Shown here one piece after another: positions 23,385 to 35,592 of a stretch of 64,000 nucleotides of DNA; position 1 is the stretch's first letter; each line of letters opens with the position of its first letter. The notes below the pieces were generated by a model. The model was not told where the DNA came from. It did not search any database and saw only the letters and a program-made list of their open reading frames with translations. Source of the stretch: Inia geoffrensis (taxonomy: Eukaryota > Chordata > Mammalia > Artiodactyla > Iniidae); the NCBI GenBank assembly GCA_036417435.1, contig CM070907.1:61922001-61986000 (forward strand), written 5' to 3'. Position numbers and translations under genes: made by a program.

Positions 23385-23835
23385 AAATAGGATATGAGAG
23401 ACAACCATATTCCAGGCATTCTTTTAGGCCCTAGAGATATGGTGGAAAAGACTGAATAGTCCTTCATTTCACAGAATCCACATTCCAATGAGAAATGAGA
23501 AACAAAGATGATTACAACTGACATACAAGCTGCTGCGGGAGTCGATGGAAGACCCATCCTGGGCTTGTAGGGGCCAGGGAAGGTTTCCTAGTGATGATAA
23601 TGTCACCTAAGTTTAGAGTTAGGTGTACGGCTAGGCTGTGGTTTAGTAGTCAGCCAAACAGGATAAGCGAAATCCTAGAAGCTAGAAAAAGCATGGGACA
23701 TTCAGGAATTTGAAAATAGTTCAGAATGCTGATTTAGAGCAGAGAGAAAAGCAGAGACCATATCATGATGGGCCATGTAGACGTGGTAAGGAGTTTGGGG
23801 TGTATCCTGAGACACTGGGGTTCTACTGAAGTATA
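23385..23835 (-). repeat. L2 LINE 3' region
   Basis: 'attccaggcattcttttagg', 'ccagggaaggtttcctagtg', 'atcatgatgggccatgtaga' (23763-23782) and 'gtaaggagtttggggtgtat' are the reverse-complement L2 3' region. Confidence 0.85.
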
Positions 23836-23975
23836 GGTGTTACTTCTATTTGACAAAGAGAAAACTGAGGCCTAGAGAGGGCAGATGACTGGCTTCAGGC
23901 TAAATAGCAAAGAACAGGACTATAATTCCCTCCAAGTCCTCACTTTAAGCCCAAGGCTCTTTATGCTCTACCAGG
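23836..23975 (+). repeat. MIR-like fragment
   Basis: 'gagaaaactgaggcctagag' at 23858-23877 is a clear MIR core, ending near 'ccaaggctctttatgctcta'. Confidence 0.75.
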
Positions 23976-25089
23976 ATCACCCAGGACAGTATTCTCTTTT
24001 GTTGGCCATGCTGCCAGCAAATACATTACTAAATTTCCCCTTATGTTGGTTTACGTTGAATTAATGTGTTTGGTTTAGATGGGGAGGAGGGTAGAACCAG
24101 TGTGTTGGTTCTTAAAGAATTCTCCAAGGTGAATATTGCCTAATGTCAGAATATTTGTGCTCAGTTACATCACTCATAGAATATATATCACAGCCAAGCT
24201 CATCCACAGTTGTGTCTGTTAGATGATGGATACTGATGCCAGTCTTTTCTAAATGCATCACGCATCTACTTTCATGGTATATGCTTAAAATCAAAATGAA
24301 TAAATATAAAAATTAAAAACAATGAAAGAAGCTGATGCAGAAGTGAAGGTTCACAACTTCAAGTGTTTTATACTCTTGCATATGATTATGTCACCAGAAA
24401 CTGCAGTTCAATTTATCTTAAAGCTTCCCTTTTACAGTAATACAATCTAGAGACTGATTAAATTGAGCAATTTAAGTTGAAATGTGGCAAACAAGTAAGA
24501 CACTAACTTCTGAATTAAGAACACAGGGTCAAAAAAATTATTTGAATGAAGGTATTCTATTGCAGCCAGGCAGTCTTGATCTCATAGCATCACATTTAAA
24601 ATAATTTCATTCACAGAATTTGTTAGTATGCACATACTGTCTTTTTAATGAAAGAATAGCTAAGAGCCTTTTCTTTTTCTTTCTTAGAACAATGACAACA
24701 TGAATCAGCTAACATCTTTGACTTACTCTAAAAAGAGAGTGCAACTACCATTGACAAGCATTTAGGTTTTTTTTTTTTTTTTGGTGAGACACCTTTGGTT
24801 TTTATAAGATAAGTAATGAATACAAATGCCATTGTTTAGGTTATGATGATATAACAATTACTAGCTAGATAAAAGGAATAATAGGTGCCAAGATGATAGC
24901 TTGAGACACTTATTTAAAGGTGACAAAGAGTGTAAAGTCTCTATAACGGGACAGACCACTGTCTATTTAAGATAGCTTAGGTACAGTCTTATCTGAAATA
25001 AGGGGGTTGAGTTGTACCATCAGTAACTTTGATTCGGTAAGCCTCATGACTTATTAAGACAGGTGAATGATAGGCAGATGGAAGAGAGG
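23976..25089. other. Unassigned AT-rich non-coding DNA
   Basis: Nothing gene-like. A T run of about 16 bases at 24767-24782 has no recognisable retroposon body next to it. Confidence 0.4.
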
Positions 25090-25335
25090 GCTAGAGACTC
25101 AGTCATTTTTAGAAGAGCTTGGATAAACTCAGTTTCCAATCCTAGCATTAATACTTACTACTAACTCTGTGACCTTGGGCTAGTTACTCTTCTCTCTAGG
25201 ACTCAAGAAAAACAATTTCTACCTTAAAGGATTAAGTGAAACCCTATGGTCTAAAGCATTATGTGTGCATGAACAAGGACTATCGTTAATATTGTTACTG
25301 TTGTGATTGTTTTATCATTATTATTATTACTACAT
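25090..25335 (-). repeat. MIR SINE
   Basis: 'ctctgtgaccttgggctagt' (25165-25184) and the terminal att/atc-rich end near 25300-25335 mark a reverse MIR. Confidence 0.8.
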
Positions 25336-28079
25336 TCCATGCTGCTATTTAATTCTATTGGCATCAGATGAGGTAAAACAGTAGGCCAGGCAACCGTGAA
25401 TAAGGTATACTGCATGTTTAGGGATGGCATTTAGGCTTGCACATTCCCAATTAGCTTTTCAATTAACCCCAGCCTTGAGGAATATACTTCCCCAACCACA
25501 CCTGAATGCTAAAGTACAAGTGATGGGCTATGATGGGTGTAGGTTTTTTTTAATTAGAAAAGGAGAAAATAAACTATGTTACCTATAGCAAAAAGAAGCC
25601 CAAATTTATAGAAGGTACTAAAATGAAATCACAGTCACTGTCTCTGATACAGATTTATACCCCCAAATGCTAAAACCTGCTCTGAAGCTGTCAATAGTTC
25701 TTTCACACTTAAGTATACCGGTCATTTTCTAAATAAAACTCAACAATAATCTTGCTTCATACATCTTCCTTCTTTTTATAATAAAGCATGACAACATATA
25801 GTCAGCAGCACCTTACATCCCCCTTCCTGTTTATACTTATATGATCTCTGCTGTTACAGTAATACATTACAGGAATTTATCCAGCTTGCAGTGTCATTTG
25901 TTAACTGCCTTCTCGGTTGAAGTATATTACTGTACTCATTAGACAAATATTAAAATTCACAGAGTTGGTTTTAAATAAGCCATATGATAAAATGAGGTAC
26001 TCAGAAATAAATAAACTATTTCCCTTCACTAAACACCGACTGAGGGCCTTGTTGTTCATTGTTCAAGGCAGCACACCTTTTAATTTATTCCAGAAACGCT
26101 GTGAATACAAATTCTATGGGAAAAAAAAAAAAAAAGAGACGCTATTTTCATGTTAGTTATCATCATTTAGTGTTCAAAATTAACTCCTTAGTTCCTCTGG
26201 CTAACACAAGGGCATTAGAGTTAATAATTTTTCCTTTAGTCTTTATCACTCAGGGAGCAAAACTTCAGTTCTCTAATGTTGATTTCCTTACTCTCTGAGT
26301 AACACAAATGAAGTATTATCTCTGAGTAAGGTAAAATATTAAAAACCCTTAACCCCACATTTGGTTTCTTCTTGCTTGTTCCAAGCAATGGCCATTACAG
26401 AAATGAAGTGGAGATACTGGAGGCCCCTTACTAGCTTCTTCCCACACCCAAGAAGCAGAAGCCCATGTTAGTTCCTTGGATTAACATCCTTTTAGGTTCT
26501 GTACACTGAATTTCATAGAGCTGGTGTTCTCCACATTCAGGCCCAAGCCTGAGTTAAGTGTCACTGCGAGATTCTATTTTTCTTTGCATACTAATTTGGC
26601 ATAAGGCATTATCTCCCAATGGCTTTCAGAGCCATTTGTGGTCCCCCACAGTCCCCTCATCCACACAACCTATAATTTTCATAGGAAGACGGCACTTTTT
26701 CAAAATATTTGCTCCAATGAAAGACCCACTTTCAAGTCTCTTTCCTTAAAGCAGAACAAAACAACACAAAGCAAAACCCTCAAAACCCAACTGTTCACGA
26801 TATATGGTGTTGGTATATGATAATTAGGTTTGTAATTGTTTTACCTGCAATATATGGAAAAGGAAAGAAATCCATTCTACCCCATCCTTGCCTCCCTCTA
26901 CTACTCCTCCAGCAAAAGTGCCATTAAATAACAAGTCTGTCAACATTCCACAATCCTCAGATCTGGACATTCTGAAAGGCTACAACCCTAATGTCAGAAC
27001 TCCAGGGCTGTTTTTTTCACACTACAATCATCTTGGTTTATCACTGGATTCTTGTCCATTTTATCAACATTCCCACTCTGAAGGAATAAATAGCAAGTTA
27101 AAGTGAAGGAATGTTTGCAGTTGAGAGCAAGGACTGTGCCACAGGCCAGGAAAGCCTCCTCTGGGTCGATCTCAAGAGTAGGTCTAAGCTCTAAGACAGG
27201 ATGCTTTGACCAAAGATCACATCCTCAAAATAATATGGAAAATCTCAGCTTCATAAAATGTTATTTTCTTGGGAAGTTTCCCCATCACCTAACAAGTTGG
27301 ACACCAATTTCCTAAATATGACAGTTTGGCCAGTGCCTCTGAAAGCATAAGGCAAATGAGAGATGCAAGCTTGTTATGCAGCTTAGGACTTACAGGCCTT
27401 TTTCATTTCTTAGAGAAAGAAAACTAATGAGGTAAATCTACATAGAGGTTCTCTGGAAGCAACCAGTCATGCTGAATAAAAGAAATACAAAGCCATTCTC
27501 TAAATGGCCAGGACTATCCGATTATAAATAGAATTCTTGCTCATTGTAAACACTTTTGAAGTGATGGCTTTGTTGATCTGAGAAGATATCAAGCACCCCT
27601 GTGGAGTCAGGTCAATATTACTGAGAGTCCCAAATATGTGCTCCTAGGACACACACTAGGACACAAGTACTGGAGGAAGGCTCAGGGATTTATAATGCCC
27701 CCTTCAGAACCAAAGATTTTAGTAATAAAAATAATCCAGTGTAGCAACAAGTTTACTAGAGAGCTCCCTGAAGCAGCAAAGATTTCAGCTGCTCAATTGC
27801 TTTCACCCTGTGCCATTTAAAGGAATATTAAACCTCTGTTGAGACACTATCAATTGATGATTTCACCAAAGATTTTGTCTGAACAGCTAATGACTCTGCT
27901 TGACCGCCCCAGGCCTCTCTCCCAAGTAGCCAGGCTCCAAGAGTTCCCCCTTCTGCAAGTGGCATGGACTACATTCCCAGCGAGAGGCAAGTTTGCATCC
28001 CAAGCTTAAAAAGCCTGCGTCTGTATTCAGTCAGACCAGCAGTCCAGAGCAGGCAGCTGGCAAATCGAAAAGGTAATCA
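25336..28079. other. Repeat-poor non-coding block left of the CpG island
   Basis: About 2.7 kb in which I recognise no MIR, L2, L1 or SINE copy, in contrast with the dense repeats on both sides. The only simple repeat is an A run at 26120-26134. No open frame carries a known domain. A stretch at 27900-28072 becomes less AT-rich towards the CpG island. Confidence 0.5.
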
Positions 28080-28298
28080 TCCCCACTCATTCCCTACCTT
28101 TTCGGATTTCGCCTTCCTGGCGTTGTGCACGAACCTGCGACCCAGCTTCTTGGCATACCAGATAGAGGCAAACATAGCGATGCCAATGGAAGGGATTCGC
28201 AATGAAGCTGCTGCACAATCAACTTCCCACCTCGGCTCAGAGACAAGCGGAATCGGTCTGGAGCTGTCACTTGCAGGCTGTTGCTTTCTCAGTTCCTC
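28077..28298 (-). CDS. Possible first coding exon of an unrecognised minus-strand gene
   Basis: On the minus strand the frame is open from 28298 (after an in-frame TGA at 28301-28299). Its first ATG is at 28175-28173, with a G at position -3. From that ATG the peptide starts MFASIWYAKKLGRRF and reaches KAKSEK at codon 26, ending exactly at a donor-like junction AAG|GTAGGG (28098|28097). If unspliced, it stops six codons later at 28079-28077. The peptide has a short hydrophobic start, then a strongly basic stretch (K9, K10, R13, R14, R20, K21, K23, K26). I do not recognise the protein. Support comes from the CpG-island position and the codon-phase-zero donor. Against it, the frame is short and no second exon was found. 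It may instead be 5' UTR or chance. Confidence 0.3.
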   Translation of the reverse strand, partial: EELRKQQPASDSSRPIPLVSEPRWEVDCAAASLRIPSIGIAMFASIWYAKKLGRRFVHNARKAKSEKVGNEWG

Positions 28299-28860
28299 TC
28301 ATGCTGGTTAGCCAAGGGAGAGGGTGGGAGGAGGGAAGGGGCTAGGGGGAAGGGCAGTCCTGTTTGGCCAGTCCGCAGGTATATTTACATCCTGCCAACG
28401 GGAGGTCCGGGTCAGGCGGGCGGGCGCTGCCTTCCCAGCCGGCGCACACACAACCAGGCGGCTAAGTATCTGCCTGCAGTTCTTCGGTTCCGTCACCACC
28501 AAACTCCATGCGTGTCAGGAGGAAGGGAATTCGCAGTCAACTCCTCCGGGAGGTGGCTCACCTCCCGCTCTGGGCTCCGGCAGTTGCCTTCCTCGCTTGG
28601 CTTCCCTCTGCCTTGACAGTACGTGCTGGCGGCAGTGGCCGCGGAAAGACAGATCCACACACAGCCTCGCAGGTAAATCAGCCAATACAGGAGCTGCCAG
28701 GCACGGAGGAGAGGTAGGGTCACCACGGACTTGGCCCTGGGGGCACAAACAGGTGTCCCCGGAGCCTGAAGCACGCTCTGAGCCTCCGAGAAGATCGGAC
28801 TGTTAGGGTGGCTGGAAACAGAAGTGTCCTTCCTTTGCCCCCTCCTCAACTCCATTTGGT
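28080..28860. promoter_or_regulatory. CpG island, likely promoter
   Basis: This is the only interval in the window, apart from the CHR SINEs, with frequent CpG. I counted roughly 45 CpG in about 800 bases at a G+C of about 57 percent, an observed/expected ratio of around 0.65-0.7 by hand. It contains a GC-box-like 'ggcgggcgggcgc' near 28416-28428. Several overlapping open frames on both strands (up to 160 codons) are what GC-rich DNA gives by chance. The most plausible transcript is the minus-strand exon at its left edge. A plus-strand donor-like AAAAG|GTAATC lies at 28072|28073. Confidence 0.7.
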
Positions 28861-29680
28861 CCAAGGAAAATCCTACCTGTGCTCATCAGCCAGTCTTACG
28901 CACAGTTTGCAAGAATAACACTTTATTTCTTTGCAGGCTGGCCCGGGACAAAGGGCGAAGTGAACAGGACGAAACCTATCCGCTAATGCCGGAGTGAAGG
29001 TCCTCAGCTTTTAAACTCATTGGTTCCACCTCTAAAGCAACCTGGGCTGCTTTTATAAGCACAGGTTTACTGCCTGAAGGCTGAGTAATGGAGAGGGGCT
29101 TAAATCTACCTTCAAATCAAAATAGAACAATTGACTCCCTTTTCTTTTAACAAGGGAGTTGTCTTGTAGTGATAGCCAGTGTTAAATGGAGGATTGTAAT
29201 GTCACTTTTGAGAAGGTAGATTTATGGCAACTCTTAAACCATTCTCCTTTGAAGAATTCTCACATTTGATTCTACCACCAGGTGTTTCCAATTTCAATTA
29301 CCTTACTAGGGTTTAGACTATTATGAGGCATTTTAAAGGTAAAGTCAATTTTAAGAGACAGGTGTTTCCTCCAGCCAGCGATAATGTCTAAGCCTTTGCC
29401 CGTCCTACTAGAGGACAAAAAAATAAACTGCTCATCTCAGCAAGGAAAACCTTCCATCCACTGATCCACAAATGAGACTCAATCCAGTAAATGTCTGAAA
29501 GACTTGCCCTAGGGAGCATCTGTTGACCAAAGAATGTCAACACACTTACAGAAAACTGGAAAAGAATTCCCTTCTCTCACTCTACGTCACTTGAGGTTTA
29601 CCCCCAAAGGGTGTTGGGTCTCCATTGAACAGAACGCCATTTTATAAAGTACACTGAATATCCTCATAAGCAATCGGAGG
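28861..29680. other. Repeat-poor non-coding DNA right of the CpG island
   Basis: No repeat recognised. An inverted CCAAT motif ('attgg', near 29019) and a TATA-like 'ttttataag' (near 29051) lie about 30 bases apart, but there is no further promoter evidence. Confidence 0.45.
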
Positions 29681-29684
29681 TAGA

Positions 29685-29965
29685 ACAAGGCAGTGTGGGA
29701 TCAGGACCCATGTCCATGTTACTCACTAAAGTAACCCTGGTGCCTAGAACAGTGTTGAACACAATGCATTCAATGTATGTTTTGCTGAATAAATGAATAA
29801 TCTGGGTTCAAACCCTGGCTTTGTTTCTAAATTGTTTCCTTGTTTTCTCTGAGCTTGATTTGCCTCATCTGTAAAATAAGAGAATTGGGCAGAAGATTTT
29901 TTAGGCCCCTTCCTGCCCTGTGAGTCTATGATTCTGATTCCTAGTCTAGGGGTCTCCCTGTGAGT
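29685..29965. repeat. L2 3' end followed by MIR-like fragment
   Basis: 29745-29800 ('gcctagaacagtgttgaaca' to 'gaataaatgaat') is an L2-type end in sense. 29805-29960 ('ggttcaaaccctggctttgt', 'tgcctcatctgtaaaataag', 'ttcctgccctgtgagtctat') is a reverse MIR-related sequence. Confidence 0.7.
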
Positions 29966-30845
29966 ACTGAACAGAAATGTCTAGTGCTCACCAGGGGCAC
30001 AGGCTCTGGTAAAATGACTCAGTGCTCTGAAAAGCCAACAGTGGTACACTTGGGGCAGCCCAGGTTCTACCTTCATCAACATGCCTAATTGCCACCTGGG
30101 GTTTGGTTTTTGCCATTAGCTGTTACTTTTGCTCTGTGCTCTCATTTCCTATGCACTCTACTTTCCTTTAATTTCCTTCTGACACTCTTAGACAACCCTT
30201 GTGCAAAATTCACCACATCACACCTTGTACTCTTTGGGAAAAAAAAGCGCCACAGAAATCCAACAAATAAATAAATGATAACTCCTGCTTAGTTTTAAAA
30301 GAGCTGCTCGGTAGGACCACAGCTTATCCCAATATTGCTGTGATGTTACAGGAATTCACTCTTCCTGCATATGCGTTTGTCTAAGCTGTGATTTAGTTAA
30401 AAGACTGTCCAGTTAACAGAATAAAGTCGATGAAAAGGGGAGGGGGAGCAATCGTCCCTATATTAATGAGTAGAAATTTCCGTTTTTAATATTTTAAGAT
30501 GGAATCCAACAATAAAGAAGTGAGAAAAAAATACCGAGCTTTCACATCACTGATACCATAGAGGAAATCAAAGAATGTTAATTTACTCTGATGAGACTGC
30601 CAGATCATAAAACAATTTTTGCACTTTCTTCGTAAGTTAAGGTTTCTTAAGTCACTAAAACTGGCGCTTGGTAAGATCTTTGACGCTTGATCATTTTGTT
30701 GGTTGGTTTTGCTGTTATATTGAACCCTTAATAACCTTCTTCACACACCTGACCCAGAGGCTTTATAAACTTTTATAGGATGGAGTTCTTAAGAAAATAA
30801 ATTGGGCCTACCGGCTGAGATTTAACTTCAAAGATAACAGTAATA
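29966..30845. other. Unassigned non-coding DNA
   Basis: No repeat or gene recognised. Confidence 0.4.
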
Positions 30846-30975
30846 ACCATTATTCCTTAAATAGGCATTTGGAGATAGAAAGGGCAGTGTGAAATAGGTC
30901 CTTTGTAGTCAGGGCCTACATGTAAGGCAAATGCTTAGCACAATGTAGGTATTCAAAATATATTTTTTGAATATG
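30846..30975 (-). repeat. MIR/L2-like end
   Basis: 'atgcttagcacaatgtaggt' followed by 'attcaaaatatattttttga' resembles a decayed MIR or L2 terminus. Orientation is tentative. Confidence 0.4.
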
Positions 30976-32035
30976 TCCATGGCAAAATAAGAGAATTCAC
31001 ACACTTGGAAAGTCTAGAAGAGGCAGTAAAAGCATATCCACAATTTTCAGTTGTAAGAGATTTTTTAAAGATGGGTATCATGTCGATGGAATGAAGTCAT
31101 TGCTGTAGTTATACAACCATCTTTGCTGGGCCCTCTCCGGGCAGGTGTACCTGCTACAAAGAAGGTGGCAGCTGCCTACAGTAAATCCTAATAGTCTCTA
31201 ACCATTGCTCTGCTGATTGAGACAACTTCTGCAGCTCTGCTGTGTATGGAAAACAAGTTTTTCAGACGCTTTCCATCTGTACATCATCAGTACCTGGACA
31301 GACATTTTCCTTTATAATTTCATTTTTAATACCTCTCATATGACAGAAGCCTACCAGTGCAGCTGAGTTTGAGATGCAACATTAATCCTTTTAAGCAGCT
31401 TTTGGTCCACGCCTCAACACACACAGTGTGAGCCTCTGAATTCTCAAGGTAAATGCAATATTTAAATCAAGCCATTAAGAATTATATAGCTACATTTTCT
31501 GCCTAGCACACACATGATTTTCTTTTAAAAATCATCTAAATATATCATAAATAATTATAAAAACAGAGTAAATATTAAGCCCTAGAAATTAATATCTGGT
31601 AGCTTGAAAAGCTATCTAGGTTAGATGTATGGTATATACCAAAGAAAATACATGTTTGAAATATAAAAAGTTAATGTACAAAACCAATAAACATTTAAAT
31701 ATTTGTTTGATTTGTTTGCATATATAATATACATAGTTGATAGCCCTTAAAGTCTGATATTGGTCTATTATCAAACAGCAGGTGTCAAATAGACACTACA
31801 TAGAATTTATGACTAAAAGAAGATAAACATAATATTTAACTTTAATTCACAGGGATGCCAAGACGTTGATGTTAGTTACCTCTGTAGAGAGTAGTGACAA
31901 GAGAGGATAAAAACAGTTACATTTTAGTCTATATAGTTGTGCAATATTTGAGTCTTCTACAATGAGAATATACTCATGTTATTACTTATATGATTAAAAA
32001 GGTAAGCAATACCTTTCCACAAAAGTGTATTAATT
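30976..32035. other. Unassigned AT-rich non-coding DNA
   Basis: About 1 kb without recognisable repeat or gene. Confidence 0.45.
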
Positions 32036-32190
32036 ATTATTACTATTGTCAAGCACTGGGGACCGCAAACTGAATAAGATACAGTCCCTCCTATCAAGGA
32101 GTTGTATATAGTTGGGGACACAGATGCATAAAATGATAAATTTCAATGCAGAATGGCATAATAACAGATGTGTGAAAAATAATGTGGGAG
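32036..32190 (-). repeat. L2 LINE 3' end
   Basis: 'caagcactggggaccgcaaa' and 'tatcaaggagttgtatatag' match the reverse L2 3' end. A short minus open frame over it is discounted. Confidence 0.65.
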
Positions 32191-32579
32191 CTCAGAAAGA
32201 AAATTACTGTTTTTGTGGTTTCTATATAAGCCCAATAATGAATGTCAACTGGAAAAAGCACAATAATTAGTGTCGATGTACATAAAAAGGCAAAGGAATA
32301 GCTCATACTTTCTGCATGTTTTATCTGTATGGACAATAGGAAAAATGGTCACTCTAGTTGTATATGTACATTAAAACCAATGACCCAGTTGCAAATAGTT
32401 ATTTTTCTGCCCCAAAGAACCAACCAGTCATGGATAAGTGTGAAAAACTGTTTGAGTCACTACAAATAACAAGCCTATTGACTCTAATTATAATGAGCTA
32501 GGCCTTCTTTTTTCTGCTCTCAGAATCATCACAATCAATTCTTTAGTCTTTCAATATCTCATATGTCCTTTCTTTTAAA

Positions 32580-33560
32580 TGTTTAATTATATTTAGGCAC
32601 CCAGAGATACAAAAAAGTAATACAACACTCACCAATGTACATACCCACCTAGATTTATTAAATGTTAACATTTTGCCATATTTGATTCAGATTGATTTTA
32701 AAGAAATAAATTCTTCAGAATATAATCAAAACCTCCCACCTCACTCCATTCCACCTTGAATTCATCTCAAAATAATGTTCAAGAAACATTCTTGTACCTC
32801 TCTCTTTAAGTACATACAACTTTATCTAGAGTAGATACTTCAAAATGTAATTGATGGATCATAGGATATGTCCATTGGTAGTTTATGTGAGTCCTATATT
32901 CTAGATGACATGTTATAATCAGACATTAATTTTTTCAAACATAATGTATACTTATAACTTTTTGTAGTTTTGATGTGCATTTTCTTAATCACTGGTAAGG
33001 CTTAGCATTTTTTCATATATTTATTGGCTATTTGAACTTCCTTCTATTCATAGCCTTTGTTCATTTTTAAATTAGGTTATATCTTACTGATTTATAAAAG
33101 TATTTTATGTATTCTGGACACTAATTCTTTACTACATGCACTGAAAATGTCTGCTCCCAATCTCTTGGCTTGTCTTTTAATTTCATTTACGTTTTATCAT
33201 ACACCGTTCTCACGTACTGAAATTTATCAATATTTTCCTTTATGTGTGTACATTTTGTATCTGAAGAAAATTTTCCCTATTTCAAGTTCATAAATAAATC
33301 ATCTTATATTTTCTTCTAAGTCTTAAATTTTTTAAAAACACTTTATGGTGTGAGATGGGAATCTATTCCCCCCCCCCCCATATTTATGGCCAGTTGTCTA
33401 TCTTTATCCTAAGTCATATGCCTAGATCACATGAGTGTGCATTTAATTATTTCTGGGTTTTTTTTGATTGTTCTATTTTTACTTACCTGTGCTAATACCA
33501 CATTACCTTGATTACTATGCTTTATAATAAATATTGACACTTGAAGTGCTAATCACCCTT
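32580..33560 (-). mobile_element. Old LINE-1, 3' part, antisense to the window
   Basis: 33000-33180 ('tcatatatttattggctatt', 'attctggacactaattcttt', 'cccaatctcttggcttgtct') and 33390-33530 ('atggccagttgtctatcttt', 'ctaataccacattaccttga') are the reverse complement of the distal ORF2 and 3' region of L1M elements. 32580-32820 is less sure. A run of 12 C at 33368-33379 lies inside. No intact frame remains. Confidence 0.75.
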
Positions 33561-34900
33561 TTCATTTGATCTAATTTTTCAAATTAAGTTTTATAAAGTT
33601 GTACAATTGATTTTAATACGACACCCAATATTTCATGTTATTGTTTGATAGTATTTTAGTTCCACCTTGTTGTAGTAGTTCTACTCCAGACCAAATCTGT
33701 CATTATTATCACCATTATTTATTACTTTACAATTAATAGTCAAAATAACTCCCACATGTATTAATTTATTTTCTCATTATTTTTAGCATCCTAACCCTCC
33801 TAATTTTCCTTCTTACTGATGTATATAGTTTAATAGTTATTTCTGTAAAAGTCTGTGATGGTTAAATATGTTCAATCTTTTTATATTTTTCCTGAACTGT
33901 CTACATTCACCTTAGAGTTTGAAGGATAACATAGGTAAATAAAGATTTCTAGATTGACAAGATTTTCCTTCAGCTCTTTGAAGTTATTATCTCATACCCT
34001 CTTCTGGTATCTATTTTTATGATAAGATGTCTGCTGTTGATCCAATTGCTCTATTTTAAGAATATGTCTCTTTTCCATGATTTGTTTGAAGACTTTTTGT
34101 CTTTTTGAGCTACAGTTGCAACACGATATTTTTCTAAAATTCTGCTTGGAATTCATTATGTTTCTTCAATCTGATTAGTTATAAACAAGTATCAGTCATT
34201 ATTTCTTCCAGTACATCTTCCCCTTCATTCTCTCTAGCCTCTCCTCCTAATATCCTGTTATATTTTTCCTGGACCTTTTCATGTGACCCATCCTATTGCT
34301 TTTATACCTCCTATTATTCTTCTCCTCCCTTGTTTGTGCTTCTTTCAGGGTTATATTCTCAGACCTCATTCTTACTTTTTATCTTAAGTTTTAATCTATT
34401 GTCTTACCTATCTACAGAATGTTTATTTTTAATGAATTATTATTTATATATATATATTTAAATTTCTAGGCATTTTATATATTAAAATCCTTCCAGTCTC
34501 TTATCATGATGTTCTATTCTTTTATTATGATATTTATTCCCTCCTCTATCATGTTTTTACTTTAAAACGTATTCAATTTGTAGTCCTTATCTGGTACTAT
34601 TTTCATCTAATATTCTTGGAAGTCTAATCATGCTGATTCTACTCATGGTGGGTAGCTTCTGCAGGCCACTGTACATTTTTATTCTAAGATCTTTAGTAAG
34701 ATTGTACTTCCTGTGGGAGTCCCAGGGACCTTTAATTGCATAATTGTAGCTACAGAATAATTTTGCACATTCTTCTGCTAGTTGCCCAGAGATTTCACTA
34801 GTTCAGGAGCAGTCCCATGTTTAATATATTTGGCTTAGTGTTATTCTGTTCACACAAAAGTGTTAAATTTACTTTTTTTTTTTCATTTTTCTACTCATAA
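33561..34900. repeat. AT-rich, probably further decayed LINE sequence
   Basis: 34020-34330 has the flavour of a common LINE-like repeat ('gtctttttgagctacagttg', 'tgcttggaattcattatgtt', 'ttatttcttccagtacatct', 'cattctctctagcctctcct'). I cannot fix the family or the boundaries. Confidence 0.45.
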
Positions 34901-35395
34901 TAGAAATACTCTTCATTATTGCTTCCCTGGGCTAATGCATGAAGTTTCTAGAAGCCCTCTCATTAAATGAGAACGCTTTTAAGTTTTCAGTTTTACGCAG
35001 GGCTCTCAGTTTCATTTTTATTCCTTTGATGATCCTAAGGTCAACTCTCTTGCCCTGATCAAAACCCCACACTCTTATTCCAAGGGCACCTATTGAGTCC
35101 CATATATCCTGGGATGCCATGGTCAGCTCAAGAAATCACTGCTCTAGCCATCACTTTATACAAACTCAGATAAGTCAAACTGGCTTGCCTCTAACTTAAC
35201 ACTCCCTCCACCTCCCCCCAAATAAAACCTAGAGAATTTAACTGGCTTACATGTGAGGTTTTAGTGTTTAATAAGCATGTCTGACAATAGTATGTATAAG
35301 ATTTATTGTGAAATGTTTCATGCAAGAGATTGCCAGGAAGTCACCTAATTAAAATGCTGTTTAAAAGACACTCTCATATGATAATTAATTACCTC
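34901..35395. other. Unassigned non-coding DNA
   Basis: Nothing recognised. Confidence 0.4.
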
Positions 35396-35592
35396 AAGTT
35401 AGATGTGAGATAGACTACCACCATCATATTTGTGACCTTGGACAAGTAATGTCAATTCTATAAAGTGGGTAATAATGGAAACGATGCCATTGTGTTGATA
35501 ATAAAAATCAAATGAGATAATACATGTAAACTGTCTAGAGCCAGTACCTGACACACTGTATGGGTGCAATAAAAATGTTTATTTTTATTTTT
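35396..35592 (-). repeat. MIR SINE
   Basis: 'tgtgaccttggacaagtaat' (35430-35449), 'tcaaatgagataatacatgt' and 'tgggtgcaataaaaatg' mark a reverse MIR. Confidence 0.8.

Noticed and set aside
28324..28806. 160-codon plus-strand open frame and several overlapping frames on both strands
   Set aside because: They fall in the CpG island where stop codons are rare. Overlapping frames in several phases argue for base composition, not coding.
29019..29082. Inverted CCAAT motif and TATA-like box 30 bases apart
   Set aside because: Both motifs are short and frequent in AT-rich DNA. No transcript evidence is available here.
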